From the NCBI GenBank assembly GCA_024640835.1, contig JAHEEH010000153.1, positions 1 through 5,676 on the forward strand: DNA of 5,676 nt, in the 5' to 3' direction. Positions 1-5,676 of the stretch are shown here, in pieces. The notes under the pieces were generated by a model. It was given only the letters and a program-made list of their open reading frames with translations, had not been told where the DNA came from and did no database searches. Made by a program: the position numbers and the translations under genes. Source of the stretch: Bacteroidota bacterium (GTDB lineage: Bacteria; Bacteroidota; Rhodothermia; Rhodothermales; UBA10348). How positions within the stretch are numbered: the first letter of the stretch is position 1; every line of letters begins with the position of its first letter.

Positions 1-425
1 CCCATCGAGCGGATTTCGTCGCGCTGGCCGGATTCATGCGGCACGTTCCGCCCCGGGTGATCCAGGCCTTTCCGAACCGTATGCTGAACATCCACCCTGC
101 GCTGCTGCCTTCGTTCGGCGGAACGGGCATGTACGGAAGACGCGTGCACGAGGCCGTCATCGCCGCCGGCGTGCGGTACACCGGCGCCACCGTCCATCTC
201 GTGGACGACGGGTACGATACCGGGCCCATCGTCCTGCAGGAGGTCGTCCCGGTCCGGCAGGAAGACGACCCCGAGGCCCTCGCGGCGCGCGTGCTCCAGG
301 CGGAGCATCGTCTCTACCCCGAGGCGCTCGGCCTTTTTGCCCGTGACCGGGTGCGGGTGGAGGGACGGCGCGTGCTCATCGATCCGGAACCGGATCACGA
401 ACTCCAATCCGACCAGTCTCCATGA
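1..425 (+). CDS. purN: Phosphoribosylglycinamide formyltransferase, 3' part (GART)
   Basis: PurN transfers a formyl group from 10-formyl-THF to GAR, the third step of de novo purine synthesis, in the cytoplasm. The frame is open from the left edge (first full codon at base 3, reading HRADFVALAGFM), so the true start lies upstream; by comparison with E. coli PurN roughly 75 residues are missing. The catalytic triad expected from the family is visible: Asn (bases 87-89) and His (93-95) in NIHPALLP, and Asp (216-218) in DDGYDTGPIVLQ. The loop after NIHPALLP reads SFGGTGMYG, the form I associate with Bacteroidota rather than the E. coli type. The C-terminal end EHRLYPEAL matches the family, followed by a short polar tail. 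The stop at 423-425 overlaps the purH start (ATGA), so the two genes are probably co-transcribed and translationally coupled. Confidence 0.95.
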   Translation, partial: HRADFVALAGFMRHVPPRVIQAFPNRMLNIHPALLPSFGGTGMYGRRVHEAVIAAGVRYTGATVHLVDDGYDTGPIVLQEVVPVRQEDDPEALAARVLQAEHRLYPEALGLFARDRVRVEGRRVLIDPEPDHELQSDQSP

Positions 426-2014
426 TCCAGGTCAAGGACCTTCCCGCCCCCGACGACCGATACCCGGTCCGAAGAGCGCTCCTCTCGGTGTTCGACAAGG
501 CCGGGCTCGTCGAGTTCGCACGAACCCTCCACGGCCTCGGTGTAGAGCTGGTCTCGACCGGAGGGTCGGCCCGGGCCCTAGCGGAGGCCGGACTTCCGGT
601 CACGCCCGTTTCGGAGCTTACCGGATATCCGGAGATCCTCGACGGCCGCGTGAAGACCCTGCATCCGGCCGTTCACGGAGGCCTGCTCGCCCGTCGCACG
701 GACCCGGGGGATCTCGAGCAGCTGCGCCAGCTGGGCATCGGGCCCATCGACCTCGTGGTCGTCAACCTGTACCCCTTCGGCCAGGCGACGGCCGATGCCG
801 CCACGAGCGACGCCATCGCCGTGGAGAACATCGACATCGGCGGTCCGACCATGCTCCGCTCCGCCGCGAAGAACTTCTTCTACGTCGGTGTCGTGACGGA
901 TCCGGAGGACTACGCGTCGGTCTCGGCAGAGCTCGCCGCCAACGAGGCAACGCTCGGTCTCGCGACCCGGCGCCGCCTCGCGCGAAAGGTATTCGCGCAC
1001 ACGGCAGCGTACGACGCCGCCGTGACGGCCTTCTTCGACCGGGAGGAGACGGAGTCGACGGGAGCGCCGGCCGTGGCCCTGACGGCACCGCTGGCCCTTC
1101 CGCTCCGGTACGGAGAGAACCCGCACCAGAGGGCGGGGCTCTACGGCGATCCGGATCGCTTCTTCCGGAAGCTGCACGGCAAGGATCTCTCGTTCAACAA
1201 CCTCCTCGACCTGTCGGCCGCACTGGCTCTCATCGACGAGTTCGCGGACGCCGATCCGACGGTCGCGATCCTCAAACACACGAATCCGTGCGGAGTCGCC
1301 ACGGCCGGGTCCCTCGAAGCGGCCTACGCCGCCGCGTTCGCCACGGACCGGCAGTCCCCGTTCGGAGGCATCGTGGTCGTGAACCGTCCCCTGGACCGCC
1401 AGGCGGCCGAAGCCATCGACGCCGTCTTCACCGAACTCGTGATCGCTCCCGACTTCGAGGAGGGCGTCCTGGACTTCCTGGAGCAGAAGAAGAATCGCAG
1501 GCTGATTCGATCGCTCGATGCCGCCCGCTCGGACCTTCGTCCCGACGTGCGGGCGGTGGTGGGCGGCCTCCTGGTCCAGGACAGGGACGCCGTTCTTCCG
1601 GGGGCATCGGACCTGCGTGAACGCCTGCGCGTCGTCACGGAGCGCTCGCCGACGCCGGGCGAATGGGAGGACCTGGATTTCGCATGGCGGGTCGCCAAGC
1701 ATGTCAAGAGCAATGCCATTGTCTATGCCCGCAGCCGTGCCACGCTCGGAGTCGGGGCCGGGCAGATGAGCCGGATCGATTCATCGGAAATCGCCGTCCG
1801 CAAGGGGGCCAAGTCCGGGCTGGATTTCGCCGGCTCCGTAGTGGCATCGGATGCCTTCTTCCCGTTCGCCGACGGACTCGTAGAGGCCGCCCGGTCGGGA
1901 GCCGTTGCCGCGATCCAGCCGGGTGGGTCGGTGCGTGACGACGAGGTGATCGCCGCGGCGAACGAGCACGGCATGGCCATGGTGTTCACGGGAACCCGAC
2001 ATTTCCGACATTAG
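422..2014 (+). CDS. purH: Bifunctional AICAR formyltransferase / IMP cyclohydrolase
   Basis: PurH carries out the last two steps of IMP synthesis: formylation of AICAR with 10-formyl-THF, then ring closure of FAICAR. The protein is 530 residues, close to the 529 of E. coli, so it looks complete. The N-terminal MGS-like cyclohydrolase domain (about residues 15-150) shows [14 protein letters not shown] (45-48), [12 protein letters not shown] (71-82) and HGGLLARR. The transformylase domain follows with [20 protein letters not shown], the catalytic Lys285-His286 in [30 protein letters not shown] and IQPGGSVRD, and ends with the typical TGTRHFRH. The ATG at 422 is chosen because it overlaps the purN stop by four bases and leaves only about 15 residues before the first conserved block. 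There is no clear Shine-Dalgarno sequence, consistent with coupling to purN. The end is 30 bases before mreC with no hairpin between. Confidence 0.98.
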   Translation: MIQVKDLPAPDDRYPVRRALLSVFDKAGLVEFARTLHGLGVELVSTGGSARALAEAGLPVTPVSELTGYPEILDGRVKTLHPAVHGGLLARRTDPGDLEQLRQLGIGPIDLVVVNLYPFGQATADAATSDAIAVENIDIGGPTMLRSAAKNFFYVGVVTDPEDYASVSAELAANEATLGLATRRRLARKVFAHTAAYDAAVTAFFDREETESTGAPAVALTAPLALPLRYGENPHQRAGLYGDPDRFFRKLHGKDLSFNNLLDLSAALALIDEFADADPTVAILKHTNPCGVATAGSLEAAYAAAFATDRQSPFGGIVVVNRPLDRQAAEAIDAVFTELVIAPDFEEGVLDFLEQKKNRRLIRSLDAARSDLRPDVRAVVGGLLVQDRDAVLPGASDLRERLRVVTERSPTPGEWEDLDFAWRVAKHVKSNAIVYARSRATLGVGAGQMSRIDSSEIAVRKGAKSGLDFAGSVVASDAFFPFADGLVEAARSGAVAAIQPGGSVRDDEVIAAANEHGMAMVFTGTRHFRH

Positions 2015-2044
2015 GACCTTCGGCCCTCCCGCTCACGACACGAA

Positions 2045-2857
2045 ATGCTCCGACTCTGGGAACGCTTCGGCGACTGGATCCTGTTCGCGGCCCTCGTCAT
2101 CCTGTCGGTCGTGATCGTCCTGTCGTGGAATGAGCCGATGGTCAAGGGCTTCAGGGCCCGCGCCCTGGGTCTCACCGGCACCGTGGAGAGCACGTTCGCA
2201 GTGGCGGGAAGCTACCTGCGCGCGCTCGAGGAGAACGAGAATCTCCGGGCCGACAATATCCGTCTGTCCGGCGACCTCGCCCGCGCCCGCGAGGCCGTCC
2301 TGGAGAACGACGAACTGAGGGAAATGCTTGCGTACGAGGATTCACTCACGAGCGAGAGCATCGCCGCCCGCATCGTGTACAAGGACATACTCCGCGAGCG
2401 GAACACCCTGACCATCGACGTCGGACGCGCAGATGGCGTCGAGGTGGATATGGCGGTCGTCGATCCACGCGGCATCGTGGGCAAGATCGTTCTCGTGGGT
2501 GAGCGGTTCTCGCAGGTCATGTCCTACCAGAACACCGAGTTTTTCGTGCCGGCGAAGATCCATCCACACCAGTCCGACGGTATCGTGCGCTGGAGCGGCG
2601 ACCGGCGCGACCTGCTCGAAATGGATCACGTCATGAGGACCGATCCAGTGGAAGTAGGCCAGGAAGTCGTGACCTCCGGCTACTCCGCGGTATACCCGCC
2701 CGGGCTTCCCATCGGGGCTGTCGAACGGGTCGACGAACTGCCCGGTGATCCCTCCTGGCGCGTGTTCGTGAGGCCGTTTGCCCTGCTGGGAGATGCCCAG
2801 CATGTCTTCGTCCTTCTGGCACGCCCGGACCCCGAGCGCATCCCTCCTCCCGGTTGA
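2045..2857 (+). CDS. mreC: Rod shape-determining protein MreC
   Basis: MreC is a bitopic inner-membrane scaffold of the elongasome, linking MreB/MreD to the PBP2-RodA peptidoglycan synthase. The 270-residue protein has the family layout: a short cytoplasmic N-terminus, one membrane helix at about residues 11-28 (WILFAALVILSVVIVLSW), a polar coiled-coil stretch at about 58-95 rich in Glu, Arg and Leu, and then the periplasmic beta domain. That domain shows DVGRADGVEVDMAVV, GIVGKIVLVGERFSQV and TSGYSAVYPPGLPIG (from residue 210), the last a strong MreC signature. A proline-rich tail (PERIPPPG) ends the protein. The ATG at 2045 places the membrane helix at the usual distance from the start; no ribosome binding site is evident. 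Thirty bases separate it from purH and nine from dacB, suggesting one operon. Neither mreB before it nor mreD after it is present, which departs from the usual mreBCD order. Confidence 0.94.
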   Translation: MLRLWERFGDWILFAALVILSVVIVLSWNEPMVKGFRARALGLTGTVESTFAVAGSYLRALEENENLRADNIRLSGDLARAREAVLENDELREMLAYEDSLTSESIAARIVYKDILRERNTLTIDVGRADGVEVDMAVVDPRGIVGKIVLVGERFSQVMSYQNTEFFVPAKIHPHQSDGIVRWSGDRRDLLEMDHVMRTDPVEVGQEVVTSGYSAVYPPGLPIGAVERVDELPGDPSWRVFVRPFALLGDAQHVFVLLARPDPERIPPPG

Positions 2858-2866
2858 CCCGCATCC

Positions 2867-4375
2867 ATGCTCCACTTCCTCCCCGGCCGCATCGTGCGCT
2901 GGATCCCGATTCTCGCGCTACTCCCTCTCTCCATCGGCATCCGGCCGGCACGCGCACAGCAGGCCACGACCTCGGAATCCGCGCTTCGTAGGGAGCTCGA
3001 CCGGATACTGGACGATTCCGGAATGGCGAACGCCATCTGGGGCGTGGCCGTCCACGACCTGACCCGGGACCGGGAGGTCTTCGCGCACGATGATCGGGTC
3101 AATCTCGTCCCCGCATCAAACACCAAGCTGTACACGACGGCGACCGCCCTGCACCTGCTGGGTCCCGACTTTCGGTACCAGACCGACCTCTTCGCGGCCG
3201 GACCGGTCGAGGACGGGGTGCTCCACGGCCCCCTGGTGGTGCGAGGCAGCGGGGACCCCGTGCTCGGACCGCGGTTCAGCGGGGACCCCACGCTCGTGTT
3301 CCGGCAGTGGGCGGACAGTCTCCGGACTGCCGGCGTCCGGGTGATCGACGGGGACATCATAGGCGATGACGACGTGTTCGACGACCAGATGCTGGGATAC
3401 GGCTGGAGCTGGGACGACGAGCCGTTCTGGTATTCCGCCGAGATCAGCGGCCTGTCGTATCACGACAACACGGTCGATTTCACCGCGCGGGGCACGTCCG
3501 CCGGAGCTCCGGCCCAGGTCACGTGGGAACCGGCTTCCACGTCGTACATGGAGGTCCTGAACGCCACGGTGACCACGGAGTCCGGCCGCGTGCGTGAATC
3601 CTGGACCCGGGGCCGCTCCGACAACCGGCTGCGCATCGGCTCCGCCATCCCGTCGGGAGACGCCGACCTCGAGTCCGTTTCCGTCTCCAACCCCACGGCG
3701 TACTTCGTTCATGTCCTCCGCGAGACCCTGCTGGCCGCCGGGATAGCCGTGCTGGGAGTCCCGCGCGATGTGGACGACCTGTCCATCAAGCCGAGCTATG
3801 ACGCGCCCTCGATGCGCCGCGTGGCACGGCACGTGTCCGAGCCGCTGGCGGAGATCGTCCTGGTACTCAACAAGCGGAGCCAGAACCTGTATGCCGAACA
3901 GGTGCTGAAGACGATCGGCGCACGGAGCGGGCCCGGTTCCTCGGCGGCCCGCTCCTGGCGCACCGTGCGTCCCGTGCTGTCCCAGGCCGGAATCGACACC
4001 TTGTCCATCCAGTTGGTGGACGGGTCGGGCCTCTCTCGTCAGAATCTCGTCTCCGCTTCCGCGACGTTGGCGCTGCTCCGTTTCATGTGGAGCCATCCCG
4101 ATCGGTCCACGCGGGACGCGTTCCTCTTCTCGCTGCCCGTCGGCGGCGTCGACGGCACCCTGGCATCCCGCTTCCCGGACGGCAGGGCCCGGGGCAACGT
4201 CCGCGCCAAGACGGGGACCGTGTCGAACGCCAGCGCCCTTTCGGGCTACGTTCGCACGGACGGTGGATCCACGTTCGCTTTCTCGATCATGGCGAACCAT
4301 TTCACGGTGCCGGCCTCCCGTGTCCGGGAGGTGCAGGACCGGCTCGTCGAGGCCCTCGCACTCCACCGGCGCTGA
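2867..4375 (+). CDS. dacB: D-Ala-D-Ala carboxypeptidase/endopeptidase, PBP4 type (peptidase S13)
   Basis: Enzymes of this family remove the terminal D-Ala from peptidoglycan stem peptides and cut D-Ala-mDAP cross-links in the periplasm. The 502-residue protein (E. coli PBP4 is 477) begins with a signal peptide: RIVRW, a hydrophobic core of about residues 13-25, and a likely cut after ARA at residue 30. All three active-site motifs are visible: SxxK as Ser84-Asn-Thr-Lys87 (serine codon 3116-3118), SxN as Ser338-Gln-Asn340 in NKRSQNLYAEQV, and KTG as Lys448-Thr-Gly450 (lysine codon 4208-4210). The family block DGSGLSRQNLVSA lies between the last two, and residues about 120-300 form the large insert typical of S13 enzymes. 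The start at 2867, nine bases after mreC, gives a proper signal peptide. It ends 115 bases before hslV. With mreC it forms a cell-wall pair, pointing to peptidoglycan trimming during growth. The S13 family call is certain; carboxypeptidase versus endopeptidase preference cannot be read from sequence. Confidence 0.96.
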   Translation: MLHFLPGRIVRWIPILALLPLSIGIRPARAQQATTSESALRRELDRILDDSGMANAIWGVAVHDLTRDREVFAHDDRVNLVPASNTKLYTTATALHLLGPDFRYQTDLFAAGPVEDGVLHGPLVVRGSGDPVLGPRFSGDPTLVFRQWADSLRTAGVRVIDGDIIGDDDVFDDQMLGYGWSWDDEPFWYSAEISGLSYHDNTVDFTARGTSAGAPAQVTWEPASTSYMEVLNATVTTESGRVRESWTRGRSDNRLRIGSAIPSGDADLESVSVSNPTAYFVHVLRETLLAAGIAVLGVPRDVDDLSIKPSYDAPSMRRVARHVSEPLAEIVLVLNKRSQNLYAEQVLKTIGARSGPGSSAARSWRTVRPVLSQAGIDTLSIQLVDGSGLSRQNLVSASATLALLRFMWSHPDRSTRDAFLFSLPVGGVDGTLASRFPDGRARGNVRAKTGTVSNASALSGYVRTDGGSTFAFSIMANHFTVPASRVREVQDRLVEALALHRR

Positions 4376-4490
4376 AGCCCGTTGCGACCGCCCCGGCCCG
4401 GACCGTACATTGCGATAGTTGTATTGCGTGGCGTCTGAATTGCGTCGTCATGCGTTATGGATCGTACGATATCTATCGAAGGTGGAGGGA
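4376..4490 (+). promoter_or_regulatory. dacB-hslV intergenic region, probable hslV promoter/control region
   Basis: This is the only gap over 40 bases in the window and is visibly lower in GC from about 4405 to 4480 than the genes around it. It holds three copies of ATTGCG at 4409, 4423 and 4439, with a fourth TTGCG at 4382, a perfect palindrome ATCGTACGAT at 4461-4470, and an overlapping inverted repeat CGATA-TC-TATCG at 4467-4478. A loose sigma-70-like pair, TTGCGT (4440-4445) and TACGAT (4465-4470), has a 19-base spacer, longer than the ideal 17. GGAGGG at 4484-4489 resembles a ribosome binding site but lies only one or two bases from the ATG at 4491. There is no convincing terminator hairpin with a T-tract after dacB. 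That this region starts hslV transcription is inferred from its composition and position. Confidence 0.4.
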
Positions 4491-5054
4491 ATGACGCGTT
4501 CACATCGCCGCATGCACAGCACCACGGTTGTAGGAGTGCATCACAACGGTCGCGTAGCCCTGGGATCCGACGGACAGGCGACGCTCGGCAACACGGTGAT
4601 GAAGCACCGGGCGCAGAAGGTCCGGCTCCTGCATGACGGGCGGATCCTGGCCGGTTTTGCCGGCGCCACCGCCGACGCGTTCACCCTGTTCGAACGATTC
4701 GAAGAGAAGCTGCAGCAGTTCGGCGGCAATCTGACGCGAAGCGCCGTGGAGCTGGCGAAGGACTGGCGGACGGATCGCTACCTGAGGCGCCTCGAAGCTC
4801 TCCTCGCGGTCGCCGCGTCGGACAGGCTGCTCCTGATTTCGGGGACGGGCGACGTCATCGAACCGGATGACGACATCGTGGCCATCGGTTCGGGCGGACC
4901 CTACGCACTTGCCGCCGCACGGGCGCTCGTGGCCCACGCCCCGGACCTTTCCGCCCGGGAAATCGTGGAGAAGTCACTGGGCATCGCGGCCGACATCTGC
5001 ATTTACACCAACCACAACCTGACCGTTCTCGAGCTCGACGTCGCCGATTCGTGA
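4491..5054 (+). CDS. hslV: ATP-dependent protease proteolytic subunit HslV (ClpQ)
   Basis: HslV is the N-terminal-nucleophile threonine peptidase that forms a double-hexamer chamber and degrades proteins unfolded by the HslU ATPase in the cytoplasm. From the ATG at 4491 the product is 187 residues; E. coli HslV is 176. The mature enzyme should begin at the first Thr of STTVVGV (codon 4521-4523), giving a propeptide of ten residues, or three if translation starts at the ATG at 4512. Numbered from that Thr, Asp17 (4569-4571) and Lys33 (4617-4619) are in place. Further family blocks are [66 protein letters not shown] and [19 protein letters not shown]. Residue 16 is Ser where family members usually have Gly before DGQ. 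GGAGGG at 4484-4489 is too close to 4491 and too far from 4512 to settle the start. hslU does not follow; a NYN-domain gene begins 31 bases later. Confidence 0.96.
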   Translation: MTRSHRRMHSTTVVGVHHNGRVALGSDGQATLGNTVMKHRAQKVRLLHDGRILAGFAGATADAFTLFERFEEKLQQFGGNLTRSAVELAKDWRTDRYLRRLEALLAVAASDRLLLISGTGDVIEPDDDIVAIGSGGPYALAAARALVAHAPDLSAREIVEKSLGIAADICIYTNHNLTVLELDVADS

Positions 5055-5085
5055 CGTCAGGCACACCAGACGCTACCCCACGGAA

Positions 5086-5676
5086 ATGACCTCCCGACGA
5101 CACCGCAGCCCCGCATCCACCGAGATGAACCAGGGCGTCATCCTGGTCGACTACGACAACCTCGTCGATGCCCTCGCCGACCGCACGGGCCGGAGCGATC
5201 AGCCGCACCGGTTTCTGCTCGCGATGCTCGGGGAACTGCGCAACTACCTCGAGTCCCAGATGGGGCTCCGATCCGCCCATGCCATCGCGATCGGTGATTT
5301 CGCATCGCATCCGGTCGACGCCGGGACGATTCTCACCGATCTGACCGGTGCCGGCGTCGAGGCCCGCCATGTCTCGGGCGCGGTCCAGCGCACCGACGGT
5401 GCCTGCAGTCTTGCCCTGCTCGCCTCGTCCGTCCTCCATGCGCGGCCGGAGCTCTCCACGGTCGTGATCCTGACCGGAGACAACTGGTACGTACCGGTCG
5501 TACAGGCCGTTCAGCAGGCTGGACGCTTCGCGCTCGTCGCGGCGCTGGATCTTCCATCCAACCTGTCCACCCTGCATTCCGGCGTCGGTGACGCGTTCCT
5601 CAACGCCCGCTTCCTCCTGGATCCGCGCGCCCGGGAATCGCTCTCCGAGTCGGACGGCGCTGGAGCCTCGCACGCG
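5086..5676 (+). CDS. NYN-domain (PIN-like fold) putative ribonuclease, 5' part
   Basis: An open frame of 197 codons runs from the ATG at 5086 to the right edge without a stop, so the C-terminus is missing. After a basic N-terminus (MTSRRHRS), residues 18-26 read VILVDYDNL, the first strand and Asp/Asn motif of NYN domains (Asp22, Asn25). Asp104 lies in RTDGACSLALLASSV, at the place of the second acidic site before a helix. VVILTGDNWYVPVVQAVQQAG (residues 126-146) matches the third strand, where families such as LabA-like proteins have a GDxDF-type motif; here it is GDNWY, with Trp134 replacing the second Asp. Members are metal-dependent RNases or RNA-binding proteins, but the substrate cannot be told from this sequence. 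An alternative start is Met14 at 5125, directly before the conserved core. The gap of 31 bases after hslV suggests co-transcription. The domain call is by motif recognition only, without a search. Confidence 0.68.
   Translation, partial: MTSRRHRSPASTEMNQGVILVDYDNLVDALADRTGRSDQPHRFLLAMLGELRNYLESQMGLRSAHAIAIGDFASHPVDAGTILTDLTGAGVEARHVSGAVQRTDGACSLALLASSVLHARPELSTVVILTGDNWYVPVVQAVQQAGRFALVAALDLPSNLSTLHSGVGDAFLNARFLLDPRARESLSESDGAGASHA

Noticed and set aside
337..1620. 427-codon + strand frame overlapping purN and purH
   Set aside because: The product is an Arg/Gly/Pro-rich low-complexity string with no family motif, and purH in another frame is unambiguous.
578..1702. 374-codon minus-strand frame inside purH
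   Set aside because: It is antisense to a conserved enzyme and shows no domain or plausible start context.
3116..4366. Long open frame (416 codons) on the minus strand opposite dacB
   Set aside because: It lies wholly inside dacB, which has all its catalytic motifs. Its translation is rich in Arg, Gly and His with no recognisable domain, as expected for an antisense shadow in GC-rich DNA.
4376..4410. Possible terminator after dacB
   Set aside because: The sequence is GC-rich, but I could not find a stable stem followed by a T-run.
4419..4490. Upstream TTG start for hslV at 4419 adding 24 residues
   Set aside because: It would put a long leader before the catalytic Thr, and the extra residues resemble nothing in the family. 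The stretch looks like the promoter region.
4855..5673. Minus-strand frame of 272 codons across the end of hslV and the NYN gene
   Set aside because: It overlaps two + strand genes with recognisable motifs and its own translation has none.

Overview
The window is a GC-rich, densely packed bacterial chromosomal segment with every gene on the + strand. In order it holds the 3' end of purN, a complete purH, mreC, dacB (PBP4-type), hslV, and the 5' part of a NYN/PIN-fold nuclease-like gene cut by the right edge. Several sequence details point to Bacteroidota. PurN carries the loop FGGTGMYG after NIHPALLP, MreC has the TSGYSAVYPPG block, and purH sits next to an mre gene. High GC and few Shine-Dalgarno sites make a Rhodothermia-like (Rhodothermus/Salinibacter relative) host the most likely, which is inference.

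Bases 1-2014 are a purine module. purN and purH overlap by four bases (ATGA) and encode the two folate-dependent formyl transfers of de novo IMP synthesis plus the final cyclohydrolase. Bases 2045-4375 are a cell-envelope module: mreC (elongasome scaffold) and, nine bases later, dacB (periplasmic D-Ala-D-Ala carboxypeptidase/endopeptidase). The purH-mreC join is notable because many Bacteroidota have mreB between them and mreD, PBP2 and rodA after mreC. Here mreB is absent and dacB stands where mreD is expected.

Bases 4376-4490 are the only sizeable gap. It is lower in GC than its surroundings and has spaced ATTGCG repeats and a perfect 10-bp palindrome, so it probably holds the promoter or control region for hslV. 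Bases 4491-5054 encode HslV, the threonine peptidase of the HslUV protease, but the next gene is not hslU. From 5086 an open frame runs off the end and looks like a NYN-domain (PIN-like) protein with a variant third acidic motif.

I see no RNA gene, CRISPR array, insertion sequence, phage gene or convincing terminator. The window is mostly housekeeping. The points that stand out are the altered mre gene order, hslV without hslU, and the divergent NYN protein.
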